Notes: generated by a model from the letters alone, not told the origin. Shown: positions 25,756 to 35,328, counted from the first letter of the stretch. The stretch is DNA of 64,000 nucleotides from Elizabethkingia bruuniana (GCF_002024805.1 NZ_CP014337.1:248001-312000); one strand, 5' to 3'. A program made the numbers and translations.

Positions 25756-27048
25756 TTAAACTATTGAGTTCAGAAGGTTGGCCAGATTTGTTGTAAGATT
25801 CTTTCTTGAAAACTGCATTAGGTTTTCAGAATTCTGGTTAACAGTATTATTCTTCCAGTTATTATAATTTTGGAGAACAAACGATTTTATAGCTTCATGA
25901 TCCTGGTAGGTAAAGTGATCACCTGCTTTAGTCTCATTCAGGATTTTTTCGACATCTGCCTTTTCCGGCCCTACAGAAAGAATAGGGTTTTGTGTAGCCA
26001 GGTATTCAAATATTTTCCCCGGAATAATTCCGGCCGATTCTTGTTTCGGGAAATTGGTAATCAACAGCATATCTGCATTTTCCATTTCCTTTACCGATTG
26101 TTCATGCGGAATATACCCAACTAAGTTCAGGTTTTCTTTTAACGGTGAATTCTGTAAGTTTTCTAATATAATATCATCCACACGCCCTACAAATCGAAGT
26201 TCAAAGTTCTGGGCAAAATCAGAATCTTCCTGAACAATACCGGATAAAACCTTCCATAGATTTTCAGGATTTCTCAGCTGTTCCAAAACACCAATATAAG
26301 AAAGTGTGAACTTTGAGTTTTTAACGGATTTTTTATTGAACTCTTCTTTGTCAAATCCATTAGTAATACAAGCAGAGTTAGCACCCGCTTTTCTAAAATT
26401 TTCAGCATCACCATAACTGGTTGCCAGAGTAACATCAGCAGTCTGAAAAACTTCTTTTTCCAGCTTTCGGTGCTTCTGATCTGCCCATGAAGTCAGCTTC
26501 AGATGTTTGTAATATGAAATCTCCGTCCAGGGATCGCGAAAGTCTGCAATCCATTTAATATCCGGAAAGTATTTTTTTAGACCTTTTCCTATCAAGTGAA
26601 GACTATGAGGAGGTCCTGTCGTTACAATAACATCTACCGGATTAGCTTCAAGGTATTTTTTCAGAAAAGAAATTGATGGGTTAACCCAAAATTTTCGGGC
26701 ATCCGGAATAAAGAAATTACCACGAACAAAAATAGAAAGCTTAGATTTCCACGACTGGTTTTTTCCTACATCGAATTGACCGGCTTTAAATTTTTTATTC
26801 TTCTTGTTTAGCTTTTCAGCAAACTGATAAGGCTCCCAGATTTTGTTCTGTATAATCTGAATATTCTTTGGAACATCTTTTACCAGACTTTCATCCAGTA
26901 AAGGATAAGAGGGATTCTCCGGTGTATAAATAATAGGCTCCCAGTTATTTTCCGGAAGATATTTGGCAAACTTCAGCCAACGCTGTACACCAGGTCCCCC
27001 TGCAGGAGGCCAGTAATAAGTAATGATAAGAATTTTTTTCTGCTTCAT
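25756..27048 (-). CDS. Glycosyltransferase family 4-like protein
   Basis: 430 residues with two Rossmann-like halves (GT-B). The N-terminal half has ILIITYYWPPAGGPGVQRWL and FVRGNFFIPDARKFWV. The C-terminal half has FTLSYIGVLEQLRNPENLWK, FELRFVGRVDDII and the nucleotide-sugar-binding ESAGIIPGKIFEYLATQNPI segment. Family members transfer sugars to polysaccharide or glycolipid acceptors at the cytoplasmic face. No other glycan synthesis gene is adjacent, so the acceptor is unknown. It stands alone between tetR and a palindromic repeat. Confidence 0.85.
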   Translation of the reverse strand: MKQKKILIITYYWPPAGGPGVQRWLKFAKYLPENNWEPIIYTPENPSYPLLDESLVKDVPKNIQIIQNKIWEPYQFAEKLNKKNKKFKAGQFDVGKNQSWKSKLSIFVRGNFFIPDARKFWVNPSISFLKKYLEANPVDVIVTTGPPHSLHLIGKGLKKYFPDIKWIADFRDPWTEISYYKHLKLTSWADQKHRKLEKEVFQTADVTLATSYGDAENFRKAGANSACITNGFDKEEFNKKSVKNSKFTLSYIGVLEQLRNPENLWKVLSGIVQEDSDFAQNFELRFVGRVDDIILENLQNSPLKENLNLVGYIPHEQSVKEMENADMLLITNFPKQESAGIIPGKIFEYLATQNPILSVGPEKADVEKILNETKAGDHFTYQDHEAIKSFVLQNYNNWKNNTVNQNSENLMQFSRKNLTTNLANLLNSIV

Positions 27049-27100
27049 AATTTTAACCGCATAAGTGGCAAAATAAAAAGTATATACTCAGAGCCTGAAT

Positions 27101-27247
27101 TTATTAACCACATAGAAACATAGTTTTTATAATGTAAATGAAGGTGTCTACAACACTAATATAGACATAGCTAATGTGTAAAATTCATTTTCTATGTAAA
27201 CTTTCATTTATTCAATAACCTGACTATGTATCTATGTGGTTTATTAA
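27101..27247. repeat. Palindromic intergenic element with terminal inverted repeats
   Basis: Left arm 27101-27123 (core ACCACATAGAAACATAG) and right arm 27224-27247 (reverse complement core ACCACATAGATACATAG, 16 of 17) enclose ~100 bp with further CATAG/CTATG words. No coding capacity. It looks like a REP- or MITE-type element; the wording is familiar from flavobacterial intergenic repeats. Confidence 0.65.
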
Positions 27248-27270
27248 AATTTAAATATACCTATAGTGGT

Positions 27271-29802
27271 TTATTTTTCACTTTTGGTAGCTTGTTGTTT
27301 TTTGCGGTTCATAAAAACAAAACCTAATGCAGCTAATAAGATGAATAAACCTGCTGAGGCTAGTGAGATCGTTTTTCCTTTCTGAATAACTTCCGGTTCA
27401 AAAGCCATTCTGATCTCATGTTTTCCGGCAGGAACATGAACTGCACGTAAAAGATAATCGGCTTTTATATAGTCAGTTTCCTTTCCGTCGATATAGAATT
27501 TCCATCCATGTGGATAATAGATCTCAGACATTACGGCTAACTGAGGCGTTGCAGATGAGGTTTGGTATACGATCTCGTTTGGCTGGTATGTTTTAACTGC
27601 AATCTTTGCAGCAGGATCAGCCTGAAGAGTTTTTCCGTTAAGATACTTCTCATCTTCTTTTCCGATAACAGCCACCTTTTTATTATCAACTTTGGAAATA
27701 AGATCAATTTCTTCGTTTGGAGTACCCGCTATTTTTACTTCGCTTACAAACCATGCAGGTCCGTTTGCAAATGGGTTTTCCTTTGGTTGTATTCCTGTTT
27801 TATCTGCTACTAATACGTATTTGGTATTAAGCATATTCAGAATATTCGGGTCTCCGCCACCATTGAAGTACTTGTTGATAAGGTCGTCGTAACGTCTAAG
27901 TTTTGCAGCACTATAGCCACCTACAGAACTTACGAAGTATGAAGTATTGGTTTCATTGAATGGTCCTAATAGGGTATTGAAAACTCTGTAATGACTTTTA
28001 TCTGCTTTGGCAATACTTTCCAGAGCCTGATTAACAGGAGCCTGTTGTAAAAGTCCTTCGATATAAGAATTACCATTGGATTTTGCCAGATAGCTTTCAG
28101 AAGCTTCAGTAATAAATGGATTTCTTGCAAACATTTTATCCGCAAAATTATCATTGTTCAGGTAGCGCTTGTTTACTGTCCAAAGGTCAAATAAACTTAC
28201 CACACCAATAATAATTAATGCGATATTCTGATTCAGTTTTTGTTTCATTACCATGAACATTGCTCCAGCTGTAATCAATACATATAATATTGCTTTTATA
28301 GCATCGGTACGGAACATGGAATATCTTTCACCAACTAAATAATCAAGAAGATAAGACGGTAAATACTGTCCCTCTAAATCTGTATGGAAACCAAGAATGG
28401 TTTTACCGAAAAGAATTAAAATTAATGTGATTCCGACAACACTTCCCGTAGTGTAGGTAAGAACTTTCTGTTTATATTCAGCTGTTAGCTTTTCATCTGT
28501 AAAGAAACGGTATAGTCCGATAATAGCAATAAAAGGGAAGAGTAATTCCACCACAACCAGAATTGAAGAAGGAGCTCTGAATTTATTATATACCGGTACA
28601 TAGTCTATAAAGAAATCTGTTAATGGCATAAAATTGCTTCCCCATGCCAACATAATGGTAAGCACTGATGCTCCAAGAATCCACCATCTGTATTTAGGCC
28701 ATGCAAAGAAAAAACCTAGTATAGCCAAAAATACCACTATGGCACCCTGATATGCAGGTCCTGAAGTTCCTGGCTGATCTCCCCAATAAGTAAGACTTCC
28801 GGTAAGACCCTTCATCATATTATTAACTTCTTCCTGAGAGGTTGCATTTTCCTGTACAAGTTGCTGAAGTTTTTCGGTCATTTTATCACTTCCTTCTTCC
28901 TGACTAGCACCACCCATCAATCTTGGGATAAACAGGTTTAGCGTTTCAGTGACTCCGTAGCTCCACATGGTAATGCTTTCTTTGTCCATACCCTGTATAT
29001 CTTTCTGCCCACCGGAAGATTTCAGAATTTGCTTCCCACGGACAGTTTCTTTAACGTATTCAGCGTTGGAAAGCATTCTCTGGCTATTCATCCCTAATCC
29101 TAATACCATTGCAATACCCACAACAGCTGTGGAAATAAAGAAATGTTTATAGTCTTTAGTCTTCAGAATAGCACGAAGGAGTTCCGAAAGGAAAAAGAAC
29201 CCCAGACCAATAAAAAGATAATAGGTCATCTGCGGGTGATTGGCCATGATTTGTAAAGCCATAAACAAGGTAGTGGCTACAAATCCCCAGAAATAATTTC
29301 TTCGGATATAGACCAGAAGAATAGAGGCTACTAAGGGTGCAAAGTAGGCAATTGTATGTACCTTACCATTATGCCCTGCAGCTATAATAATACAGAAATA
29401 AGTAGAAAGTCCAAAGAAAGTAGCACCCAGAAGAGCATACTTCCAGTTGCGTAGAGCAACCATTCCCAAAAAGAAAAAGCCTGAAAAAAGCAGAAACAGA
29501 TAATTGGCAGGTTTTGGAAGAAACATCAGTAGATCATCTAATTTTTTTACGATGTCTCCACTGAACTTTGCACCTGTCTGATAGGTAGGCATACCTCCAA
29601 ACATTGCATCGCTCCAGTAAGTTTCGTTGCCTGTTTTAGCACGGTATTCCAGCATTTCCTGTGCACCACCCCTGTAGTGAACAATATCAGGCTGGATAAG
29701 CTCTTTACCTGTTAAAATAGGATTGGCATAGAATACAGCCATCAGTATAAATAACACGAGGCTGATACCAATAAAAATACTATTCCTGTTGCTTATTTTC
29801 AT
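27271..29802 (-). CDS. YfhO family membrane protein
   Basis: 843 residues with about 12-14 membrane helices and large extracytoplasmic loops. The N-terminal part has LIQPDIVHYRGGAQEMLEYR and YWSDAMFGGMPTYQTGAKFS, the loop typical of YfhO proteins. The C-terminal part is a soluble beta domain (MSEIYYPHGWKFYIDGKETD) followed by a last helix and the basic tail NRKKQQATKSEK. YfhO proteins are GT-C-like; in Gram-positives one glycosylates lipoteichoic acid. In Bacteroidota the substrate is unknown. It is the last gene of a minus-strand run from 31148 downward. Confidence 0.88.
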   Translation of the reverse strand: MKISNRNSIFIGISLVLFILMAVFYANPILTGKELIQPDIVHYRGGAQEMLEYRAKTGNETYWSDAMFGGMPTYQTGAKFSGDIVKKLDDLLMFLPKPANYLFLLFSGFFFLGMVALRNWKYALLGATFFGLSTYFCIIIAAGHNGKVHTIAYFAPLVASILLVYIRRNYFWGFVATTLFMALQIMANHPQMTYYLFIGLGFFFLSELLRAILKTKDYKHFFISTAVVGIAMVLGLGMNSQRMLSNAEYVKETVRGKQILKSSGGQKDIQGMDKESITMWSYGVTETLNLFIPRLMGGASQEEGSDKMTEKLQQLVQENATSQEEVNNMMKGLTGSLTYWGDQPGTSGPAYQGAIVVFLAILGFFFAWPKYRWWILGASVLTIMLAWGSNFMPLTDFFIDYVPVYNKFRAPSSILVVVELLFPFIAIIGLYRFFTDEKLTAEYKQKVLTYTTGSVVGITLILILFGKTILGFHTDLEGQYLPSYLLDYLVGERYSMFRTDAIKAILYVLITAGAMFMVMKQKLNQNIALIIIGVVSLFDLWTVNKRYLNNDNFADKMFARNPFITEASESYLAKSNGNSYIEGLLQQAPVNQALESIAKADKSHYRVFNTLLGPFNETNTSYFVSSVGGYSAAKLRRYDDLINKYFNGGGDPNILNMLNTKYVLVADKTGIQPKENPFANGPAWFVSEVKIAGTPNEEIDLISKVDNKKVAVIGKEDEKYLNGKTLQADPAAKIAVKTYQPNEIVYQTSSATPQLAVMSEIYYPHGWKFYIDGKETDYIKADYLLRAVHVPAGKHEIRMAFEPEVIQKGKTISLASAGLFILLAALGFVFMNRKKQQATKSEK

Positions 29803-29875
29803 TCGTATATTTTTGTTTATGGCTTTGCCACTGATTCTTTGTTTAATAGAACACTCATAATTTATCTGTTATGAA

Positions 29876-30106
29876 TTATTTACGTGTTTCATCTTTAATT
29901 TCTTCGTATTCTACAGTTTCTGCATCCCAGTTAAGATTTTGTTTGTTCTTTTGCTGAGACTGGTCTTCTTGTTTTTTTTGTTTTTCGGACGTTTGTTGTC
30001 CGGTCATCCCCTGATAAAATGGCTGAAAAAATATTCTTTTCAGGATATTCCATACAAAGAAAATGATGATTACAATTAGAATGAATTCAAACAAATATTT
30101 GAACAT
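29876..30106 (-). CDS. DUF4834 family small membrane protein
   Basis: 76 residues: one N-terminal membrane helix (YLFEFILIVIIIFFVWNIL) followed by a charged, Gln/Lys-rich cytoplasmic tail that ends in NWDAETVEYEEIKDETRK. This matches the small DUF4834 proteins of Bacteroidota, of unknown role. It lies ten bases downstream of the lipoprotein gene and 73 bases upstream of the yfhO-like gene, within one likely operon. Confidence 0.8.
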   Translation of the reverse strand: MFKYLFEFILIVIIIFFVWNILKRIFFQPFYQGMTGQQTSEKQKKQEDQSQQKNKQNLNWDAETVEYEEIKDETRK

Positions 30107-30116
30107 TGCTTTTTGC

Positions 30117-31148
30117 TTAAGGGTTTATTTTAGTTGTTGAAACATTTTTCTGCGTTGCAGATTGCGTTTGTTTTCCGTCGCTTAAAGTTTGCGATTGGGT
30201 AGAGGTCATTGTAAGAGCAGATGATTTCATCCATCCGGTTTGTGTATCAAGCTTCAAAGATCCGTTTTGTATTCCCTGAAGACTGATTGTTTGAGTAACA
30301 CCGTTTTGAGACTGTTTATCCGTCTTTTTAGGAATTCCGCCTTGTACAGTAATTTCAGCTACACCATTTTCTACTTTTGCTAAAGTAAAAGTTGTAGAGC
30401 TTTTTAGTTTTCCGTCCGGGCTTAGATTATTACTTTCAGTAAAGCTCTGACCAACTTTTAATCCTTTTTCAGGGAAAAGGTTGATGTTGGTTTTAAATTG
30501 TGCTTTCAAAGCTTCCTGATTAAATCCTTGCTTAAATCCTTCATTCAGTGCTTTACGCTGATTAGCATCTTTTACAGCACTGTTTACTGCTGTATTCACT
30601 TTAGCATAAATAGGCTCGAATCCTTCGAAAGAAATAATTTTTCCGGTTTCACTCATTTTCATTTTCAGAGTGTTCCCCATCAAAGCTTTATTAACTTTCC
30701 AGAAGATTTTCAGATTTTCATTTTTAGGCTCAGCTCCGTTTGTATCAACGCTAAGTGTCTGTCCCTGAACTGATCCTGTTTGCTTTTTAGAGATGAAATG
30801 TACGTCCACATCATAAACTCCTTTGTCGAAGTTTGTCACTGTGAAAGTCATATCATCCGTAGTCTCATTGGTGTTAGATTGAGTTTTGTCACCCATTGTC
30901 ATGCTCTGAACATCTTTTTGTGACAAAACAAAAGGATAAGCTTTTCCTTTCTCTAGTTTATATTTAAGAGTATAAACGCCGGCAGAATCAGAAATAGCAG
31001 GTTTTACTTCTGCTTTTGCTTCTGGTGAAGTTTCTGTGGTTGTCGTTTCTGTTTTATTACCCTCGGTTTTAGTTTCAGTCGTTTTTCCTTCCTTTTTACA
31101 TGCAATCAGTGATAAACTTATTGCTGCAAAAGCTAATACTTTCTTCAT
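30117..31148 (-). CDS. DUF6263-like lipoprotein
   Basis: 343 residues. The signal peptide ends with lipobox SLIAC (Cys17). A Thr/Glu/Lys-rich linker of about 40 residues follows, then a beta-rich domain with YTLKYKLEKGKAYPFVLSQK, KMKMSETGKIISFEGFEPIY and LFPEKGLKVGQSFTESNNLS. The layout matches DUF6263 proteins, which are of unknown function. It is likely outer-membrane or periplasm-facing. It lies 13 bases downstream of rlmB and is probably read from the rlmB promoter. Confidence 0.75.
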   Translation of the reverse strand: MKKVLAFAAISLSLIACKKEGKTTETKTEGNKTETTTTETSPEAKAEVKPAISDSAGVYTLKYKLEKGKAYPFVLSQKDVQSMTMGDKTQSNTNETTDDMTFTVTNFDKGVYDVDVHFISKKQTGSVQGQTLSVDTNGAEPKNENLKIFWKVNKALMGNTLKMKMSETGKIISFEGFEPIYAKVNTAVNSAVKDANQRKALNEGFKQGFNQEALKAQFKTNINLFPEKGLKVGQSFTESNNLSPDGKLKSSTTFTLAKVENGVAEITVQGGIPKKTDKQSQNGVTQTISLQGIQNGSLKLDTQTGWMKSSALTMTSTQSQTLSDGKQTQSATQKNVSTTKINP

Positions 31149-31161
31149 TTCTTTGTAGTTT

Positions 31162-31920
31162 TTAGTGATTGATAATTCTCTGTCTTACGGCTTCATATAG
31201 AATAGCACCACATGCGACAGATACATTAAGAGATTGTGTTTTTCCTTCAATAGGTAGTTTTATTTTTTCATCAGCATGATGAAGGACTTCTTTGGAGATT
31301 CCTGTTTCTTCATTCCCCATAACAATGCATACAGGTTCTGTGAAATTTTCTTCGTAAATAAGCTTCTGAGCTTTCTCTGTAGCTGCAAAAACTTTGATAC
31401 CCGACTGCTGAAGGAAGTCTACGGAATGAGCAAGATTCTTCTCTTTGCATATTTTTACATTATAAAGAGCCCCGGCTGAAGTTTTAATAGCATCCGAATT
31501 AATAGGAGCAGCTCCTTTTTCCGGAATAATGATAGCATCTACACCTACACATTCTGCAGTACGGCTTATTGCACCAAAGTTTCTTACATCGGTTAGACGA
31601 TCCAGTATCAGAATGAAAGGAGTCTTGCCTTCTTCAAAAAGCTGTGGCAAAACATCTTCTATTTTGTAAAACGGAATATCTGATATAAATGCAACAACTC
31701 CCTGGTGGTTTTTCCGTGTAAACCGGTTTAGTTTTTCCACAGGAACATAATTAGCACGTAGATTATGCTCAGCTAAAAGTTTTTTTAGGTCAGCAACGAT
31801 AGGTCCCTGTAATCCATTTTGTACAAATACTTTGTCTACAGTTTTACCTGCTTCTATGGCTTCTATTACAGGTCTTAACCCAAATATGAAATCGTCTTTT
31901 TTATCTTTATTTTCTTGCAT
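31162..31920 (-). CDS. rlmB: 23S rRNA (guanosine-2'-O-)-methyltransferase RlmB (SpoU family)
   Basis: 252 residues. An N-terminal L30e-like substrate-binding domain (FIFGLRPVIEAIEAGKTVDK, NHQGVVAFISD) is followed by the knotted SpoU domain with its three motifs: LILDRLTDVRNFGAISRTAE, CIVMGNEETGISKEVL and LPIEGKTQSLNVSVACGAIL. RlmB methylates the ribose of G2251 in the peptidyl transferase P-loop; TrmH-like paralogues share the fold, so the target is inferred. Its leader contains a TCTCCT/AGGAGA hairpin close to the start codon. Confidence 0.9.
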   Translation of the reverse strand: MQENKDKKDDFIFGLRPVIEAIEAGKTVDKVFVQNGLQGPIVADLKKLLAEHNLRANYVPVEKLNRFTRKNHQGVVAFISDIPFYKIEDVLPQLFEEGKTPFILILDRLTDVRNFGAISRTAECVGVDAIIIPEKGAAPINSDAIKTSAGALYNVKICKEKNLAHSVDFLQQSGIKVFAATEKAQKLIYEENFTEPVCIVMGNEETGISKEVLHHADEKIKLPIEGKTQSLNVSVACGAILYEAVRQRIINH

Positions 31921-31942
31921 TCAATATTCTTTTAAATATTAT

Positions 31943-31976
31943 TCTCCTGCAAAGAGGAGACCTATTTTCAAAATTA
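31943..31976 (-). promoter_or_regulatory. rlmB promoter and leader hairpin
   Basis: Minus strand TAATTTTG at 31976-31969 is a perfect -7 element. The ~45-nt leader holds a 6-bp hairpin TCTCCT...AGGAGA at 31943-31960. The stem is short and may be incidental. Confidence 0.5.
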
Positions 31977-32000
31977 ACCGTTTTTTATGGTATTTTTATG

Positions 32001-32471
32001 TTAATACATTTCTCCTATAATAGCTCTTTTCTGTGCCATTATATATCCAAGGTGTTGGCCTTCATGTATGTTATTGAAGAGTACTGCATCCTCAATATTT
32101 TTAAGGTCCATTCCCAAGCTCGTGGAGTAATGTGTGTAATCCAGAAAGAAATTTTCGTCATAGTCATTTGCCATAATTCTTGAAGTTTCAGAAAGCAGAA
32201 AATTAAGATCTTCTATTTCTTCCTGCGATACATCCAGATTCGGCAAAGTCCCCTTTTTATAGGTTTCAATCCAGTATTTATCTATTCTGAAAGGATTTCC
32301 GCTCAGGTAGTATATTAATAACTGTTGTGTTGCCACACAATGTGCAATATTCCAATAGATATTGTTATTAAAGCCATCGGGAATCATCATCAAATCCTGG
32401 TGACTGGTTTTCTGAAGGACATCGGCAAGGTTTCTTCTAATAACACGATGTGCTTTGAAAAGGTTATTCAC
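32001..32471 (-). CDS. DinB family protein
   Basis: 156 residues, a four-helix-bundle protein of the DinB/YfiT type. It has the putative metal histidines in NIYWNIAHCVATQQLLIYYL (His in helix 2) and NIHEGQHLGYIMAQKR (helix 4). Members are metal-dependent, sometimes thiol transferases; the substrate is unknown. The start codon is GTG (32469-32471). It is divergent from the Bat operon (162 bases between starts) and 80 bases upstream of rlmB on the same strand, but rlmB has its own promoter. Confidence 0.8.
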   Translation of the reverse strand: MNNLFKAHRVIRRNLADVLQKTSHQDLMMIPDGFNNNIYWNIAHCVATQQLLIYYLSGNPFRIDKYWIETYKKGTLPNLDVSQEEIEDLNFLLSETSRIMANDYDENFFLDYTHYSTSLGMDLKNIEDAVLFNNIHEGQHLGYIMAQKRAIIGEMY

Positions 32472-32633
32472 TATTTATTCAGATTAATTTGCTCCAAAAG
32501 TAATCTAAATCGTGCAAATTGCCTAATTTTAAACGCTTAACTTTAACAAACTTTAACGATAAATAACGTTTAATTATGGTGGTTTTTGCAATGTTTTTGC
32601 AGAAATTTACCCACTAAAATTGAATTTAAGTCT

Positions 32634-33638
32634 ATGTCAGAATATAATCAAGCAGAGGATATTAAAATTTTAATGGAAAAGGTGAAAGAGAAGAATTATT
32701 TTTTCTCTCTTTTGAAGTCAGAAGTCAACAAAGTTATTATAGGTCAGGAATATATGATCGATAGACTCCTTATAGGACTTTTAGGAAACGGACACGTTCT
32801 GTTGGAAGGAGTTCCGGGGCTGGCGAAGACATTGGCAATAAAAACATTGGCCGATGCTGTGCAGGGAAAGTACTCCAGAATTCAGTTTACACCGGACTTA
32901 TTACCTGCTGATGTAGTAGGGACTATGATTTATAATGTAAAAGACAACGACTTTTCAATTAAAAAAGGACCTGTATTTGCAAATTTTGTACTGGCTGATG
33001 AGATTAACCGTGCACCGGCAAAAGTACAGTCTGCATTATTGGAAGTAATGCAGGAAAAGCAGGTGACGATAGGAGATACAACGATGAAGCTGCCAAAACC
33101 GTTTTTGGTATTGGCTACCCAAAACCCAATTGATCAGGAAGGTACCTATCTGTTGCCAGAAGCGCAATCCGACCGTTTTATGATGAAGTGTAGTATAGAT
33201 TATCCTACATTCGAAGATGAGCGCAAAGTAATGCGTATGGTTTCTACATCAGATATTCCGCAGGTTAATCCTATTATATCATTAGAACAGATTGTTGAAG
33301 CTAAAGAACTTATCAACAAAATCTATTTGGACGAGAAGATAGAAAAATACATCCTGGATATGGTTTTTGCAACTCGTTATCCGGAACAATATGGATTATC
33401 AGATCTTAAAAACTACATTACTTTCGGAGCATCACCAAGGGCATCTATCAACCTTGCAATTGCTTCCAGAGCATTAGCATTTATCAGAGGGCGTGCATTT
33501 GTTATTCCGGAAGATGTGAAAGAAATATCGAAAGATGTATTACGCCACAGAATAGGATTAAGTTTTGAGGCTGAAGCTGAAGAAATGACGGCTGAGAAAA
33601 TTATTGATGCTGTTTTGTCTAAAGTACAGGCTCCCTAA
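32634..33638 (+). CDS. MoxR-family AAA+ ATPase (first gene of the Bat operon)
   Basis: 334 residues from ATG 32634 (MSEYNQAED); the 16 codons before it lack family similarity. Walker A is the MoxR variant GVPGLAKT. Walker B is FVLADEINRAPAKVQSALLE. Sensor 1 is ATQNPIDQEGTYLLPEAQSD, and the lid domain ends with EDVKEISKDVLRHRIGL. MoxR ATPases act as chaperones for VWA-domain proteins, five of which (or relatives) follow in this operon. It is separated from the next gene by 12 bases. Confidence 0.92.
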   Translation: MSEYNQAEDIKILMEKVKEKNYFFSLLKSEVNKVIIGQEYMIDRLLIGLLGNGHVLLEGVPGLAKTLAIKTLADAVQGKYSRIQFTPDLLPADVVGTMIYNVKDNDFSIKKGPVFANFVLADEINRAPAKVQSALLEVMQEKQVTIGDTTMKLPKPFLVLATQNPIDQEGTYLLPEAQSDRFMMKCSIDYPTFEDERKVMRMVSTSDIPQVNPIISLEQIVEAKELINKIYLDEKIEKYILDMVFATRYPEQYGLSDLKNYITFGASPRASINLAIASRALAFIRGRAFVIPEDVKEISKDVLRHRIGLSFEAEAEEMTAEKIIDAVLSKVQAP

Positions 33639-33650
33639 TTATTTTGTAAA

Positions 33651-34457
33651 ATGAGTGTAAAGATATGTATTGCCGGAGCAACAGGTTGGGCAGGTTCGGC
33701 ACTTAGTAAAGGAGTATTGAAGGAACCGGATATTACTCTGGTTTCAGGAATATCCAGAAGTAATGCAGGGAGTAACCTTGCGGATATTCTTGATATTACA
33801 ACTTCCGAAATTCCGGTATTTAAAGATGTTGAAGAAGCTTTAGAAGGGCCTTCTTTTGATGTTCTTTTTGAGTTTACAAAACCAACAATTGCCAAGCACA
33901 ATATTGTACAGGCTATAAAAGCCGGAAAAGATGTTATTGTAGGAACATCCGGATTGTCGGATAGTGACTATGCGGAAATCGAAATATTGGCAAATCAGTA
34001 CGGAGTATCGGTGTTAGCAGTCGGGAATTTTGCAATCACAGCTGTGTTGTTGCAGAAGTTTTCGGTAATGGCAGCAAAGTATATTCCTAATTTCGAAATT
34101 ATAGATTATGCCAGCCACTCAAAGCCGGACGCTCCAAGCGGAACGACTTTGGAATTGGCAAAGAAAGTATCGGAAGTACAAAACTCTACTGATATTGTAA
34201 AAGATGAAGATGTAATTGGTTATGCCAAGACAAGGGGTGAGAAAATAAACGGAGTCAGAGTTCATTCAGTAAGACTTCCTAATTATATGATTTCTGTAGA
34301 ATCTATATTTGGATTAAATGATGAACGCTTAACGATTCGCCATGATTCCGGTATGGGAGCTGAACCTTATGTACAAGGAGCAATTCTGGCGATTAAAAAG
34401 ATAAACACTTTTAAAGGTTTCAGAAGAGGTCTGGATAGTGTTTTGGATGAAGCATAA
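33651..34457 (+). CDS. DapB-like dihydrodipicolinate reductase homologue, divergent
   Basis: 268 residues. The N-terminal NAD(P)-binding motif is IAGATGWAG (residues 8-15), followed by FEFTKP (the T-x-P loop) and VGTSG. The central motif is IIDYASHSKPDAPSGTT. True DapB enzymes have H-H-x-x-K before DAPSGT; here the corresponding stretch is A154-S-H-S-K158, so the catalytic lysine is kept but the histidine four residues before it is alanine. The family fold is certain; activity on 4-hydroxy-tetrahydrodipicolinate is not. It sits inside the Bat operon with gaps of 12 and 2 bases, and the lysine pathway is not otherwise represented here. Confidence 0.8.
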   Translation: MSVKICIAGATGWAGSALSKGVLKEPDITLVSGISRSNAGSNLADILDITTSEIPVFKDVEEALEGPSFDVLFEFTKPTIAKHNIVQAIKAGKDVIVGTSGLSDSDYAEIEILANQYGVSVLAVGNFAITAVLLQKFSVMAAKYIPNFEIIDYASHSKPDAPSGTTLELAKKVSEVQNSTDIVKDEDVIGYAKTRGEKINGVRVHSVRLPNYMISVESIFGLNDERLTIRHDSGMGAEPYVQGAILAIKKINTFKGFRRGLDSVLDEA

Positions 34458-34459
34458 TA

Positions 34460-35323
34460 ATGGATATAAAAGATATTGTAAAAAAAGTAAAGCAGATAGA
34501 AATCCGGACTAAGAGAAGTACGGATGCTATGCTCATGGGGCAATATCACAGCGCTTTCAAAGGGCAGGGGATGACTTTTTCTGAAGTCAGACAATACCAG
34601 TTCGGAGATGATATCCGAAGAATTGACTGGAACAAAACAGCACGTTTCCGGGAGCCTTATGTAAAAGTAATGGAGGAGGAAAGAGAGCTGACTGTAATGC
34701 TGATGGTTGATATTTCAGCTTCTATGAATTATGGTACTCATGCCTCTCTGAAAAGAGAATATGTGGCCGAAATTTGTGCTACACTGGGGTTTTCTGCGGT
34801 AACTAATAATGATAAAGTAGGGCTTATTCTGTTTGCAGATAAAGTATATAAAGTTATTCCTCCTAAAAAGGGAAGACCACATGTATTAGCCATTATCAGC
34901 AGTATTCTGAATGCCGATTATATTCCGTCAGCAACCAATCTGGACGGTGCGCTGAGCTATCTGATGAAAGCTTTTAAGAAAAAGAGTTATGTTTTTCTTC
35001 TTTCAGATTTCAACGATAAGTTTGATGTAAAGAGCCTTCGGGTTGTAGGGAATAAACATCAGCTTCTGGGTTTTGGGGTATATGATGAAAAAGATATGCA
35101 GATTCCGGATATTGGATATGCTTTACTAAATGATGTTGAGACCGGAGAAAAAAAATGGGTGAATACATCCAGTGCAAGATGGCGGTATCAGTTCGCAGAG
35201 CAACAAAAACAAAAAATTAAAAATACAGAAGAAGCATTTGATAAAAGTGCTTCGGTATTCTTGAAACTCAATACAGGGCAGAATTATACCAAGCCATTGT
35301 ATAATTATTTTCAGACACGATAA
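34460..35323 (+). CDS. DUF58 domain protein of the Bat operon
   Basis: 287 residues with the DUF58 signature SEVRQYQFGDDIRRIDWNKT and RFREPYVKVMEEERELTVML. A VWA-like fold follows, with the metal-site motif DISASMNYG. Cytoplasmic, no signal peptide. DUF58 proteins normally follow moxR in Bat and related operons and are thought to be MoxR clients. Two bases separate it from the dapB-like stop and from the next gene. Confidence 0.9.
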   Translation: MDIKDIVKKVKQIEIRTKRSTDAMLMGQYHSAFKGQGMTFSEVRQYQFGDDIRRIDWNKTARFREPYVKVMEEERELTVMLMVDISASMNYGTHASLKREYVAEICATLGFSAVTNNDKVGLILFADKVYKVIPPKKGRPHVLAIISSILNADYIPSATNLDGALSYLMKAFKKKSYVFLLSDFNDKFDVKSLRVVGNKHQLLGFGVYDEKDMQIPDIGYALLNDVETGEKKWVNTSSARWRYQFAEQQKQKIKNTEEAFDKSASVFLKLNTGQNYTKPLYNYFQTR

Positions 35324-35328
35324 AATTG

